A DNA stretch of 64,000 bases from an uncultured Bacteroidales bacterium (GCA_900318355.1 ONKE01000013.1:91814-155813), one strand, 5' to 3'. Counted from the stretch's first letter, positions 18,722 through 27,836 are shown. Notes: generated from the letters alone by a model not told the origin. Numbers and translations: made by a program.

Positions 18722-20320
18722 ATGAAAAATGATAGGTCTTTAATCTGGGTGGCGCTCCTTGGCATTGCCGTTGGAGCGCTGCTTGTCCTTACATTGAACC
18801 GAATCGGCGAGGGACGCCGTTACAAAGCCTCCTACCAGGATTGGCGCAAGCTCAACCTGATCCTTCAGCAGGTTCAGGACAACTATGTGGATACGGTCGA
18901 CGTGAAAAAGGTCACCGACGCTGCCGTCGTGGCCGCTCTCGGCCAGCTCGACCCCCATTCGGTCTACCTGCCTCCGGTCGAGCTTGAATCCTCCGAGGAG
19001 GAACTCGCCGGCAATTTCGAAGGCATCGGCATACAGTTCAACGTCCCCAACGACACGGCCATCGTCCTGGAAGTGATTCCCGGCGGTCCGTCGGAAAAGG
19101 CGGGCCTGCTTCAGGGCGACCGTCTGCTCAAGGTCGACGACAAGGTCATCGCCGGCGTCAAGTTCCCTCAAGACAGCATGGTCCGCAGGATGAAAGGTCC
19201 TGCAGGAACGAAGGTTACGGTGACGGTGAAGCGCCAGAAGGAAGTGATTCCCTTCGAAATCACCCGTGGCAAGATTCCCATCCACTGCGTCGACGCCGCC
19301 TTCATGATAGACGACACCACCGGCTACGTCCGCCTCTCGAAGTTTTCGCGCAATACATACAAGGAGTGCGTTGAGGCTGCCGTCAAGCTCCTCGGAGAGG
19401 GGATGACGAGCCTCGTCTTCGACCTTCGCGACAACACCGGCGGCTATTTCGACCAGGCGCTCTCGCTTGCCAACCTCTTCCTCCAGAAAGACGATGAAAT
19501 AGTTTACCTTCAGGGACTTCACCGCGACCGCAACGAATACAAGGCCAATGGCAAGGGCATACTGAAAGACGTCGCCCTCACCGTTCTCATAAATGAGAAT
19601 TCGGCCTCATCGAGCGAGATTCTTGCCGGCGCAATACAGGACAATGACCGCGGCCTTATCGTCGGCCGGCGTTCCTATGGCAAGGGCCTCGTGCAGGAGC
19701 CGATCTACTTCACCGACGGCTCGGCGGTGCGCATCACGGTATCGCGTTTCTACACGCCTTCCGGTCGCTGCATCCAGAAGCCGTATTCGGATGACTACCA
19801 GTACGATATCTACAAGCGCTACCGCGACGGGGAAATGTTCGATTCCGACAGCATCCATGTCGACAGCACGGCTGTCTTCAAGACCGTCCACGGCCGCACC
19901 GTCTACGGCGGAGGCGGCATCATCCCCGATATCTTCGTTCCCGTCGACACGACCCGCGCAACGTCCTATTGGATCGCCTGCAACAAGAAGGCAACCCAGA
20001 TGCGTTTCGCCTCCGAGATGTTCGACCGCTACCGCTCCACGCTCTCGCAGATCGATTCCTTCCCTGCGCTGGAGGCCTTCCTCGACCGGATCGACATTCC
20101 CGGCTCGTTCCGCACATTCGCCGCTACGGTCGACGGCATCAAGCCGGCGGCAGGGGAGTGGGAGCAGACCGTCCCGTACCTCCTCCCGCAGCTTCGCGCT
20201 CTTGTCGGTCGCTACTCCCGTCTGGGCGAAAACGCCTTCTACCGCCTCTACCTCCCTGTCGACGACGTCATCAAAGTCGCCCTATCCTCCTCGCCTGACG
20301 AAATCCTGACCTGGAAGTAG
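18722..20320 (+). CDS. S41 C-terminal processing peptidase
   Basis: An envelope protease that cuts proteins near their C-termini. Order of parts: N-terminal membrane or signal segment (about 7-25), a PDZ domain (about 85-170, with AIVLEVIPGGPSEKAGL), and the S41 catalytic domain. The Ser/Lys dyad can be placed by comparison with E. coli Tsp: Ser296 in NSASSSEILAGAIQD and Lys321 in RRSYGKGLVQ. The C-terminal ~150 residues extend beyond the catalytic core, as in other Bacteroidetes members. The gene starts 4 bp after the dCMP deaminase-like gene. Confidence 0.95.
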   Translation: MKNDRSLIWVALLGIAVGALLVLTLNRIGEGRRYKASYQDWRKLNLILQQVQDNYVDTVDVKKVTDAAVVAALGQLDPHSVYLPPVELESSEEELAGNFEGIGIQFNVPNDTAIVLEVIPGGPSEKAGLLQGDRLLKVDDKVIAGVKFPQDSMVRRMKGPAGTKVTVTVKRQKEVIPFEITRGKIPIHCVDAAFMIDDTTGYVRLSKFSRNTYKECVEAAVKLLGEGMTSLVFDLRDNTGGYFDQALSLANLFLQKDDEIVYLQGLHRDRNEYKANGKGILKDVALTVLINENSASSSEILAGAIQDNDRGLIVGRRSYGKGLVQEPIYFTDGSAVRITVSRFYTPSGRCIQKPYSDDYQYDIYKRYRDGEMFDSDSIHVDSTAVFKTVHGRTVYGGGGIIPDIFVPVDTTRATSYWIACNKKATQMRFASEMFDRYRSTLSQIDSFPALEAFLDRIDIPGSFRTFAATVDGIKPAAGEWEQTVPYLLPQLRALVGRYSRLGENAFYRLYLPVDDVIKVALSSSPDEILTWK

Positions 20321-20359
20321 ATTCTCCGGCAGGGGAGTTTACAAGATTACCTGACGCCA

Positions 20360-20527
20360 GGCGTGCCGGAGTACCGGTCCGGAGGCGTGTCCACCCCCGG
20401 ACACGGGTAGGGGGAGGGGCCCGCCATATACAAGTTATTTGCGGAGCAAATGACGCAGGAGATGGTGGGAGGGGCCGGAGAGGAGCGAAGCGGAACGGAG
20501 TCCTCCGGACTGGTACTCCGGCACGCC
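20360..20527. repeat. Structured intergenic element with long terminal inverted repeats
   Basis: This fills most of the 322-bp gap between the S41 protease and asnS. A 26-bp left arm (20360-20385) pairs with a right arm (20502-20527) at 25 of 26 positions. Inside are a 7-bp hairpin (20386-20405, CGTGTCC/GGACACG), an 8-bp stem with one G-U pair (20420-20427 with 20462-20469), and within that a tight hairpin (20435-20453, core ATTTGC-GGA-GCAAAT). There is no coding frame, transposase or obvious target duplication. It could be a small non-autonomous mobile repeat, a structured RNA or a complex terminator. Confidence 0.65.
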
Positions 20528-20608
20528 GATAGAGGTAGAGATTTTATTCAGGTTAGATGCGTGGATGCTTTTTCCGAGGACAAGCGCAGGAATTCGCCAT
20601 CTTTTTCG

Positions 20609-20616
20609 TATCTTTG
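20609..20616 (+). promoter_or_regulatory. Promoter -7 box for asnS
   Basis: TATCTTTG fits TAnnTTTG and lies 26 bases before the preferred asnS start at 20643. Confidence 0.55.
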
Positions 20617-20642
20617 TCTGATTGAATAAGCACAAAGATAAA

Positions 20643-22037
20643 ATGAAAAGAACGAAGGTAAAGGATCTGCTCGCCGGAAAGCCGGGGCAGGAAGTGCTGG
20701 CCAAAGGATGGGTCAGGACCAAACGAGGCAATAAGCAGGTGAAATTCATTGCTTTGAATGACGGCAGTACGGTCCGGAACATCCAGGTGGTAGCCGACAC
20801 CAGCCTCTTTGACGAGGACCTTTTCAGGCGGATCACCACCGGCGCGAGCCTTAGCGTGGCCGGTACGCTGGTCGAGTCCGTAGGCAGCGGCCAGGCCGTC
20901 GAGATCCAGGCCAAGGAGATCGAAGTGATCGGCGAATGCGATCCGATGCGCTTCCCGCTCCAGAAGAAGGACACCTCGCTGGAATATCTGCGCAGCGTCG
21001 CCCACATGCGCCTTCGCACCAACACCTTCGGGGCGATTCTCCGCATCCGCCACGCCATGGCCTTCGCCATCCATAAATTCTTCAATGACAAGGGCTTCGT
21101 CTACCTTCATACTCCGCTGATCACCGAGTCCGACGCCGAAGGAGCCGGCGACATGTTCCAGGTCACGACGATGGACCTGAAGAACATTCCGCTCGACAAG
21201 AAAGGCAATGTCGATTTCAGCAAGGATTTCTTCGGCAAGAAGACGAGCCTGACGGTGAGCGGCCAGCTCGATGGCTATCTCGAAGCAACGGCGGCCGCCG
21301 AGATCTACACCTTCGGACCGACCTTCCGCGCCGAGAACTCCAACACCCCGCGCCACCTTGCGGAATTCTGGATGATAGAGCCGGAAATGGCCTTCTACGA
21401 CATTGAGGACAACATGGTCCTGGCCGAGGAATTCGTCAAATATCTCGTCCAGTATGCCCTTGACAACTGCATGGACGACCTGCAGTTCCTTAACGACAAA
21501 TACGACGACGGGCTCATCGAGAGGCTCCGCAGCGTGCTCGGCATCGCGTTCGAGCGTGTCACCTACACCCGCGCCGTCGAAATCCTCGAAGATGCCGTCA
21601 AAAACGGCGTACAGTTCGAATATCCCGTCCACTGGGGCACCGATTTCCAGAGCGAGCACGAGCGCTACCTCGTGGAGAAGTATTTCGGCAAGCCCGTCAT
21701 CCTCATCGACTTCCCCAAGGACATCAAGGCCTTCTACATGAAGCAGAACGAAGACGGCAGGACCGTGCGCGGCATGGACGTCCTCTTCCCGAAGATCGGC
21801 GAAATCATCGGCGGCAGCGAACGCGAGGCCTCCCTTGAAAAGCTCGAGCAGCGCATCGACGAGCTCGGAATGAGCCGCAAGAACCTCGAGTGGTACATCG
21901 ACACCCGCCGTTACGGCACCGTGCCCCACAGCGGCTTCGGCCTCGGCTTCGAGCGTCTGCTGCTCTTCGTCACCGGCATGGCCAACATCCGCGACGTCAT
22001 TCCCTTCCCGAGAACTCCTAAAAACGCTGAATTCTAG
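20643..22037 (+). CDS. asnS: Asparaginyl-tRNA synthetase
   Basis: Charges tRNA-Asn. The ATG at 20643 gives the expected start [12 protein letters not shown]; an in-frame TTG at 20622 would add seven residues and sits too close to the promoter box. An OB-fold anticodon-binding domain occupies about residues 1-105 ([21 protein letters not shown]). The class II core shows motif 2 ([20 protein letters not shown]) and motif 3 ([12 protein letters not shown]). The 464-residue length is normal. udk follows after 1 bp, so the two are likely co-transcribed. Confidence 0.97.
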   Translation: MKRTKVKDLLAGKPGQEVLAKGWVRTKRGNKQVKFIALNDGSTVRNIQVVADTSLFDEDLFRRITTGASLSVAGTLVESVGSGQAVEIQAKEIEVIGECDPMRFPLQKKDTSLEYLRSVAHMRLRTNTFGAILRIRHAMAFAIHKFFNDKGFVYLHTPLITESDAEGAGDMFQVTTMDLKNIPLDKKGNVDFSKDFFGKKTSLTVSGQLDGYLEATAAAEIYTFGPTFRAENSNTPRHLAEFWMIEPEMAFYDIEDNMVLAEEFVKYLVQYALDNCMDDLQFLNDKYDDGLIERLRSVLGIAFERVTYTRAVEILEDAVKNGVQFEYPVHWGTDFQSEHERYLVEKYFGKPVILIDFPKDIKAFYMKQNEDGRTVRGMDVLFPKIGEIIGGSEREASLEKLEQRIDELGMSRKNLEWYIDTRRYGTVPHSGFGLGFERLLLFVTGMANIRDVIPFPRTPKNAEF

Positions 22038-22038
22038 T

Positions 22039-22674
22039 ATGTTAGTTATCGGTATCGCAGGCGGATCGGGCTCAGGCAAGACCACCGTCGTCAAAGCCAT
22101 CACCCGTCAGTTGAACGGCCGCGTGGTCGTCATTCCCCAGGACTCCTACTACAAGGATTCCAGCCATCTCCCCATGGAGGAAAGGCAGAAGATCAATTTC
22201 GACCATCCGGACGCAATCGACTGGAAACTTCTCTGCCAGCAGATACGTGAGCTCAAGGCCGGACGCAGCGTCGAGCAGCCCGTCTATTCCTACATCACCT
22301 GCTCGCGTTCCAAGACCGAAACGGTGACCGTCGAGCCTGCCGATGTCATCATTGTCGAGGGCATCCTCATCTTCACCTGCAAGGAACTCCGCGACCAGAT
22401 GAACATCAAGATCTTCGTCGACGCCGACGCCGACGACAGGGTGATGCGCATTTTCGTCCGCGACATCGCCGAGCGCGGGCGTACCCTGGACACCGCCATC
22501 GCCCACTACTGCGATACTGTCAAGCCCATGCACCTTCAGTTCATCGAGCCGAGCAAGCGCTACGCCGACGTCATAATCCCTCAGGGCGGCCACAACCAGG
22601 TGGCGATCGACGTTATCTCAGCGACCGTGGAAAAAGCCCTCGGCCAGATGCAGAACAAGCGCAAGCACAAGTAG
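22039..22674 (+). CDS. udk: Uridine kinase
   Basis: Phosphorylates uridine and cytidine to their monophosphates in pyrimidine salvage. The Walker A loop is at residues 8-16 (GGSGSGKTT). Other family blocks are QDSYYKD, FDHPDAIDW, VEGILIF and RDIAERGRTLD. The 211-residue length is typical. It begins one base after the asnS stop codon, and the TonB-like gene follows after 15 bp. Confidence 0.96.
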   Translation: MLVIGIAGGSGSGKTTVVKAITRQLNGRVVVIPQDSYYKDSSHLPMEERQKINFDHPDAIDWKLLCQQIRELKAGRSVEQPVYSYITCSRSKTETVTVEPADVIIVEGILIFTCKELRDQMNIKIFVDADADDRVMRIFVRDIAERGRTLDTAIAHYCDTVKPMHLQFIEPSKRYADVIIPQGGHNQVAIDVISATVEKALGQMQNKRKHK

Positions 22675-22689
22675 TTACCTTTTCCACAA

Positions 22690-23418
22690 ATGGCTCTCCC
22701 CAAGGAAGACAAGGCCGGATTATACGTCACCGTCATCGTCCATTTGTCGGTGCTTATCATCCTGATGCTCTCCCAGATAGGGGCCATGTGGAAGCAGGAA
22801 CAGAGCTTTCTTATCGATTTCAGCCGCGAAGAAGAGGCGGAGCAGCAGCGCCTCGCCGAACAGCGCCAGTCTGAGCAGGACGCCTTTGACGAGACCATCA
22901 GCCGCCGCATCGACGAGCTGATCAGCGGCACCTCAGGCGTAAATTTTCGTAATGTCGCCGTTGATCGCGGCGCCCTCAAAGACGACCGCGGCACCGATGC
23001 CGACAAGCTCTACGAAGATGCGCGGCGCCTTGCCCAGGAACTTAAGGACGGCGTTTCGCCGGACGAGCCGGACGACAGCTATGCCGCAGTCTCGACCCCG
23101 GGAAAGAAAGACGATACTACGAAGAAAGAATATTCAGGCCCGTCCGTCGTGTCTTATTCACTTGACGGCCGCAAGGCAAGCCGACTTCCCATTCCTGCCT
23201 ACCGCTGCTATGGCGGCGGCATGGTGACGGTCATCATCTTTGTCGACAATGCCGGCAACGTAATCCATGCCAAGGTGCAGGAGGAAGCTTCATCGCCCGA
23301 CCGCTGCCTGCGGGACTTTGCCGTAAGGGCCGCGCGCATGAGCAAGTTCTCGGTAGACGCAAAAGCGCCGGCCCGTCAGGCCGGCGACATTGTGTATCAG
23401 TTTATTGCGCAGCGTTAG
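22690..23418 (+). CDS. TonB-like protein with a short periplasmic linker
   Basis: 242 residues with one N-terminal membrane segment (about 11-30), then a charged Glu/Gln/Arg-rich segment that may be a coiled coil (EEEAEQQRLAEQRQSEQD), and a C-terminal domain. The C-terminal part (GGGMVTVIIFVDNAGNVIHA to FSVDAKAPARQAGDIVYQF) resembles the TonB energy-transducer domain. The usual Pro-rich periplasmic spacer is missing. TonB passes proton-motive energy from ExbB/ExbD to outer-membrane receptors. An ExbB/ExbD cluster lies 3 kb away on the other strand. The function is inferred from domain resemblance only. Confidence 0.6.
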   Translation: MALPKEDKAGLYVTVIVHLSVLIILMLSQIGAMWKQEQSFLIDFSREEEAEQQRLAEQRQSEQDAFDETISRRIDELISGTSGVNFRNVAVDRGALKDDRGTDADKLYEDARRLAQELKDGVSPDEPDDSYAAVSTPGKKDDTTKKEYSGPSVVSYSLDGRKASRLPIPAYRCYGGGMVTVIIFVDNAGNVIHAKVQEEASSPDRCLRDFAVRAARMSKFSVDAKAPARQAGDIVYQFIAQR

Positions 23419-23430
23419 CGCGGGAGTAAC

Positions 23431-24720
23431 TTATTTCCCGCCTCCAAATTTCATCCTCACCCACGTGAACTTGCCCATCACCTGTGCCACGGTCTTCGGG
23501 AATGTGATGGTAAGGTTGTTCGGGTTGAAGAAGTAGATGCTTTCAGGTGCGAATTCCTTGCTTCGGAAAGCCATGGTCATGGCGTAATCGCGCTCTTTCT
23601 CGTCATAGGCGTAGACAATCTCTGCATTACGCACGTTGTGGGAACGAACCTCGCTGCCGTAGAAGAGATCTATAGTCTGGAGGCCATTGGCGGCAGCGGC
23701 TTTTTCGGCTGAATCAATATCGCGGGATGCCCGCTTCAGCGCTCCGAAGTCGGGGATGTCGGCGCTGATGGCCAGCTGGCCGATGATGTTGCCGGTGGCG
23801 TGGATCTTTGTGATGAAGTCGTCTTCCACCTCGCGGCCTTCGTAACTGAGGTTGGCTGTAACGACCTGTTCGCCCTTGGCTTTAAACTCCAGCTGTCCGG
23901 AGTATGCCGTGCTGTAGGGGTCGACTCCGATGCCGATTTTAAGGTTGGAGGCCTGGATCTCGTAGCCGGATGCGAGGAGTACGAGTCGGATTATGGCGTT
24001 GAAATTGGCTTCCGGACCATCTTTGATTACAAGGGCATCTGCCGTTTCGATACCGAGGGAGCCGCTTACCAGCGAGGCGCCGTTGTAAGTGCCCTGCAGG
24101 GTTATATTCTTGGGAACCTTGATCGTGACGGTCTTTAAATTGGAAGGTTCTCCGCCATCCTGGGAGCCTTCATCGATGGCGCGGCCCAAAGGGAGCAGTT
24201 CTCCGTAGCCGTCTTCCGGGTTCATGACATCCTCAGCCCTCTCGAGCAGGCTCTCCTTGTCGATACTGACGGTGGCGTCGAATGTCTCCTCGCCCCACTG
24301 AATGGTAAAGTCGGCCTTGTTCTTGCCGTCGTCAAAAACGATGACAAGGGATGCATCTGTTTCGGGATCTTCCGCGAAAGATTTGCCGTCTGTGAAACGA
24401 AGGACCTTGGCGAAACGGCTGGCCGGAATTTCCGTCGTCTTGTCGTCGGCGATTTCCTTCAGCAGGTCGGAGATCCATTTCTGGGCGCCAAGTTCTTTCT
24501 GGTTGGCCATGATGGGCGTAATCAGGTCGGTGTAGCACTTGATCTGCGGGAGAAAATCGGCGATATCCACCTTTTTGACGGCGGTGCTCAGGACATCGTC
24601 GATGTATTCGGTGTCCGACTTCCCTTGAGGAAGGTCGGCGGGAGTCTCTTTCTTACAGGAAGCGGCCAGCAGCAGGGTCGTTGCAGCGGCAAAAGCCGCG
24701 ATGTATTTCGTTATTTTCAT
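23431..24720 (-). CDS. Lipoprotein of unknown family (distal copy of a pair)
   Basis: 429 residues with lipobox LAASC. I recognise no family. It shares features with its upstream neighbour: a YIDDVLSTAVKKVDI-like segment after the lipid anchor, beta-rich middle parts, and an IDLFYGSEV block in the last quarter, matching IKLYYGSEI in the neighbour. The pair therefore looks like an old tandem duplication. No active-site motif is visible. It ends 12 bp from the convergent TonB-like gene. Confidence 0.7.
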   Translation of the reverse strand: MKITKYIAAFAAATTLLLAASCKKETPADLPQGKSDTEYIDDVLSTAVKKVDIADFLPQIKCYTDLITPIMANQKELGAQKWISDLLKEIADDKTTEIPASRFAKVLRFTDGKSFAEDPETDASLVIVFDDGKNKADFTIQWGEETFDATVSIDKESLLERAEDVMNPEDGYGELLPLGRAIDEGSQDGGEPSNLKTVTIKVPKNITLQGTYNGASLVSGSLGIETADALVIKDGPEANFNAIIRLVLLASGYEIQASNLKIGIGVDPYSTAYSGQLEFKAKGEQVVTANLSYEGREVEDDFITKIHATGNIIGQLAISADIPDFGALKRASRDIDSAEKAAAANGLQTIDLFYGSEVRSHNVRNAEIVYAYDEKERDYAMTMAFRSKEFAPESIYFFNPNNLTITFPKTVAQVMGKFTWVRMKFGGGK

Positions 24721-24749
24721 AATCTATGTTAATTAATGAAGGCCGGTAA

Positions 24750-26159
24750 TTAACCCACGTGCGCGAAGAGCATCTGGAACAAAACAGGAATCGGAGCGAC
24801 CTGTTCGTAGGTCCTGGGGAAATTGTCGATGTTGAGATAGTCTCCGTTCAAGAAGTGCAGTTCGTTCGAGTCCGTGGAGTAAATAATAGCCACGCCGGTA
24901 TCGTAATAGCCATATTCGTCACGATCCAGGACGTCAACTCGCATATAAGCGTCGTAAACCTCCTGAATTTCGGAGCCGTAGTAAAGTTTGATATCGAGCA
25001 TCCCGTTTATCTTCGCGACGTGGGCAACGACGGCATCCAGGTTTTTCATCTCTTCGCTTGACCAATCCTGGCTGTGCATTCGTTTAAGGACGACGGTACC
25101 GAGCAGTTTGTGGCGGAAATCGGCGGTGAGGTTTGTCGAGATGAAGGTTTGGCGTTTTTCACCGACAATCTCGCCATCCTCTCCCTTGACGGTTTCTTTT
25201 ACCTCGCTGGTAATGGTCACGTCACCCTTGATGCCGGCTGCGTAAAGGCCCCTGCCGTAAAGTGCCAAGTCCAGATTCTTGATGTCGATCAGGGTCGGCG
25301 CCACTTCCTTGTTCCCCCATCTGTTGCGATACTGCTCGAAAAAGAAGTCGATGTCGGCCGAGGCGATCTCCAGGAGGGTGCCGCCAACAATTGCGCGTCC
25401 GCTTGCCTTGACGTGTTTCTTGACGACGACGGATTTGGATTCAGGCACGTCTTCAAGGTCGAGTTGCACGGCCAGCCTCTGGACTCCGTCATGAAGCAGG
25501 AACACTTCGAGATGGGTCGGAAGGCTTAAGGAGATAGATTCGTTCACGACAGTCTCGCTGAGCACTCCGCTGAATTTGACGACGGCGCTGACTGTACGCT
25601 GCGTCTGGTCCTGCATGGTGATACGGATGGCGCCGGGAAGGTCGCCCTTGCGGACAAGGCGGCGGGCATGCTCTAATTTTTTGGGTCCGAGCTCTTCTTC
25701 CTTTTCACCGAGCTCTTCTTCCTTTTCACCGGGCTCAGATTGGATTTCTTCCACGACATAGTCTCCTGACAGGACGTCTAACACTGCGACGGGGCCGGGA
25801 TTCTCTTTCGGCACGAGTTCGCCGTTTACTTCTTCAACCGGGCTGAATGCATTTTCAAGGCGCTCTCCAAGTATCGTGAAGTCTGTTCCTCCTTCAATTT
25901 CTCCGTTGATAGCCTTGACCGGCCCGATGCAGTCGGCAATACGGTCGAGGTCCAGGATGGAAAGTGTCTCGCTCAGGATGCTGTCAATATAGGCTTCATT
26001 CTGACCGGGCTCTACGGTAACATGCCCCCTAGCGGGCTCTTCCCCGGTTTTTTCGTAGGAAGGCATCTTGGGAAGCGGGTTTTCTTCTTTCTTGCAGGAA
26101 ATGATAGTCCCCGCAAGCACGACTGCCAATAGGACAGTTCCAAAAGAGAGTCTCTTCAT
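24750..26159 (-). CDS. Lipoprotein of unknown family (proximal copy of a pair)
   Basis: 469 residues with lipobox TIISC followed by KKEENPLPK. The family is not recognised. Like the next gene it has an AYIDSILSETLSILDL segment near the N-terminus and an IKLYYGSEI block near the C-terminus. A short acidic repeat (GEKEEEL twice) near residues 145-160 comes from a 21-bp DNA duplication. It lies 29 bp upstream of its paralogue and has a -7 box, so the two probably form a bicistronic unit separated from the ExbD genes by a terminator. Confidence 0.7.
   Translation of the reverse strand: MKRLSFGTVLLAVVLAGTIISCKKEENPLPKMPSYEKTGEEPARGHVTVEPGQNEAYIDSILSETLSILDLDRIADCIGPVKAINGEIEGGTDFTILGERLENAFSPVEEVNGELVPKENPGPVAVLDVLSGDYVVEEIQSEPGEKEEELGEKEEELGPKKLEHARRLVRKGDLPGAIRITMQDQTQRTVSAVVKFSGVLSETVVNESISLSLPTHLEVFLLHDGVQRLAVQLDLEDVPESKSVVVKKHVKASGRAIVGGTLLEIASADIDFFFEQYRNRWGNKEVAPTLIDIKNLDLALYGRGLYAAGIKGDVTITSEVKETVKGEDGEIVGEKRQTFISTNLTADFRHKLLGTVVLKRMHSQDWSSEEMKNLDAVVAHVAKINGMLDIKLYYGSEIQEVYDAYMRVDVLDRDEYGYYDTGVAIIYSTDSNELHFLNGDYLNIDNFPRTYEQVAPIPVLFQMLFAHVG
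25687..25728 (-). repeat. 21-bp tandem duplication inside a lipoprotein gene
   Basis: Two exact 21-bp copies (25687-25707, 25708-25728) encoding GEKEEEL-type acidic units. It is in frame and may vary by slippage. Confidence 0.85.
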
Positions 26160-26191
26160 AAGCGATGGGAATATTATACTGATTATAGATA

Positions 26192-26199
26192 CAAAAATA
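26192..26199 (-). promoter_or_regulatory. Promoter -7 box for the lipoprotein pair
   Basis: On the minus strand this reads TATTTTTG, 32 bases before the ATG at 26159. A TTTG (26213-26216) lies 13 bases further upstream, closer than the usual -33 spacing. Confidence 0.5.
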
Positions 26200-26263
26200 C
26201 TATAATTCGTTGCAAACTATATAAGTATTTTTGGTGAATTATAAAATCCGACTTGCAAATTGT

Positions 26264-26295
26264 AAAAAACAGAGGCACCCGGAAGGGCGCCTCTG
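26264..26295 (-). terminator. Rho-independent terminator after the ExbB/ExbD cluster
   Basis: A stem CAGAGGC/GCCTCTG (26270-26276 with 26289-26295) is followed on the minus strand by six T residues (A-run 26264-26269). It separates the ExbD genes from the lipoprotein pair. Confidence 0.85.
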
Positions 26296-26319
26296 CTAAA
26301 GAGAACTGTCAGAAAACCG

Positions 26320-26790
26320 TTATTCCGCCGGCTTGCGGGCCTGATACATGATCTTGAGGGCGGAGCAGCGGCGGAGCTCCTGCTTGACGTCGGTGACGAT
26401 ACCCATGCGGACATCCATGTCGCTCTTGATGACCGTCGTCATGAAGGAACGGTCGGCTTCGCTCATGGCGTCACGCTCTGCGGCGATGAAGTCGCGGATG
26501 TCGTCGACGGTCTTGAAAGAGTCGTTGAGCTGGATACGGGCGTCGGTACCGTACTGGGCCTGATAGATCTTGGTCGGGGGACCGATGTTGATGTAAGAGG
26601 CCAGGTCCTTGTGCTCGAGCTTTACGACCTCGGAAGCGTCTGGCAATTTGACAGAAACCTTGTTCTCGGTATCGCGCATCTGCGTCGTCACCATGAAGAA
26701 GAACAGGAGCATGAAAACGATATCGGACAGGGAACCGGACGTGATGCCCGGAACATTCCGTTTGTTGTTGGAACCACCGAATTTTGACAT
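26320..26790 (-). CDS. exbD: ExbD/TolR-type proton-channel subunit (second copy)
   Basis: 156 residues with one membrane segment at about 22-40. The conserved Asp of the proton path is in SLSDIVFMLLFFFMV. The periplasmic part ends in the usual basic tail (ALKIMYQARKPAE). With ExbB it forms the inner-membrane motor that energises TonB or related systems. It follows another ExbD gene by 20 bp, and an AGGAGG sequence 8 bases before the start suggests strong translation. Confidence 0.9.
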   Translation of the reverse strand: MSKFGGSNNKRNVPGITSGSLSDIVFMLLFFFMVTTQMRDTENKVSVKLPDASEVVKLEHKDLASYINIGPPTKIYQAQYGTDARIQLNDSFKTVDDIRDFIAAERDAMSEADRSFMTTVIKSDMDVRMGIVTDVKQELRRCSALKIMYQARKPAE

Positions 26791-26798
26791 AGTCTTAT

Positions 26799-26804
26799 CC
26801 TCCT
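26799..26804 (-). promoter_or_regulatory. Strong Shine-Dalgarno for the second exbD
   Basis: AGGAGG on the minus strand, 8 bases before the ATG at 26790. A perfect match is rare among the genes here. Confidence 0.65.
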
Positions 26805-26810
26805 ATTCTT

Positions 26811-27392
26811 TTATCTTCTTTTACCGACATCCTTCGGTTCGGCTTCGGAGATGTTCTGAGGAATGATCTTCTTCACAACATCCTGCTGCTCTTCCGGAAG
26901 GCTGAGGAACGCCCGGCCATAGGTCCTGTAGGAGAACTCGTCACGAAGCTCGTTGATGGCTTTGACAAGCTCGTTCTGCACGGCGATGTAGGCCCTGTAG
27001 CTGGTACCACGGTCATTCTGAAGCGAGATGACACCCTTGGATACCTTGGCTGCTCCGTACCCTTCGATGTCCTTGACTTCCTTTTCGGGGAGGTTGGGGT
27101 CGTCGGTAGGGTTGGAAAGGAATTCCTTGACTTTGTCTTTGAGTTGGCTGACGTCGATGGGCTCGCTACCGGCAAGGATGCGGTCGGCAGAATTGATCTT
27201 CACAATGATGATATTGCGACGATTGACTTTCTGGTCTTCGACCTTCTGGTTCTGGTCCGGCATCGGCGGGAGACGGCGCTGCAGACCTGTCTGCGAACCC
27301 ATGGTTGTGGTCATGAGGAAGTAGCAGAGCAGGAGGAACGCGATGTCCGCCGTGGAACTGGAATTAATCTCCGGTGTTTTTTTCTTACCCAT
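26811..27392 (-). CDS. exbD: ExbD/TolR-type proton-channel subunit (first copy)
   Basis: 193 residues with a membrane segment at about 14-32 (STADIAFLLLCYFLMTTTMG) holding the conserved Asp. The longer periplasmic domain includes VKINSADRILAGSEPIDVSQ. It differs clearly from the second ExbD, so the two are probably different subunits of one complex, as often seen in Bacteroidetes clusters of one ExbB and two ExbD. It starts 12 bp after the small membrane protein. Confidence 0.9.
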   Translation of the reverse strand: MGKKKTPEINSSSTADIAFLLLCYFLMTTTMGSQTGLQRRLPPMPDQNQKVEDQKVNRRNIIIVKINSADRILAGSEPIDVSQLKDKVKEFLSNPTDDPNLPEKEVKDIEGYGAAKVSKGVISLQNDRGTSYRAYIAVQNELVKAINELRDEFSYRTYGRAFLSLPEEQQDVVKKIIPQNISEAEPKDVGKRR

Positions 27393-27404
27393 AGATGTGC
27401 GAAA

Positions 27405-27836
27405 TTATTTGCGGATTGCACCCCAGATTGCGCTGAAGAGGATGGACAGGATGGCGAGTCCACCGGTCAGGTAGGTGAGGTTCAATACGGTGTCAGTAAG
27501 TCTGAGCGTAGACTGTTCGGGCTGCTCGGCCATGCCCATGGCCGGGGCCCCCGGGGAGATGAGGTACACCACGAAGCATATGGCGGCGATGGCTACAAGT
27601 CCGATACCGAGCTTCAGAAGGCTCTTCGGATCGTTGATCGCACCGATGACCAGGCCGAAAATGACCACGGCCGCAATGGCGAGACCTACCATCACATATG
27701 CCCAGCGGAGCAGGGTGTCGACTGCGGCGCCATCCTTGGACTCGAAGCCTACTGCGAAGCCCCAGACCAGCAGGATGACACTGATGCCAATCAGCGCCCA
27801 CATGACCCACTTGAATATTCTGCCTATGTTTTTCAT
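27405..27836 (-). CDS. Small membrane protein in the ExbB/ExbD cluster
   Basis: 143 residues with about four membrane segments (WVMWALIGISVILLVWGFAV; then AYVMVGLAIAAVVIFGLVIG; LGIGLVAIAAICFVVYLI; and LTYLTGGLAILSILFSAIWG). No family is recognised. Its place between exbB and the two exbD genes, with 26- and 12-bp spacers, suggests an accessory subunit of the motor or its assembly. Confidence 0.75.
   Translation of the reverse strand: MKNIGRIFKWVMWALIGISVILLVWGFAVGFESKDGAAVDTLLRWAYVMVGLAIAAVVIFGLVIGAINDPKSLLKLGIGLVAIAAICFVVYLISPGAPAMGMAEQPEQSTLRLTDTVLNLTYLTGGLAILSILFSAIWGAIRK

Noticed and set aside
20360-20527. tRNA, rRNA fragment or complete insertion sequence
   Set aside because: No cloverleaf, anticodon arm or transposase frame fits, and no flanking target duplication is visible.
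23420-23441. Terminator between the TonB-like gene and the lipoprotein pair
   Set aside because: A 6-bp GCGGGA/TCCCGC stem exists but has a 10-base loop and no T-run on either strand.
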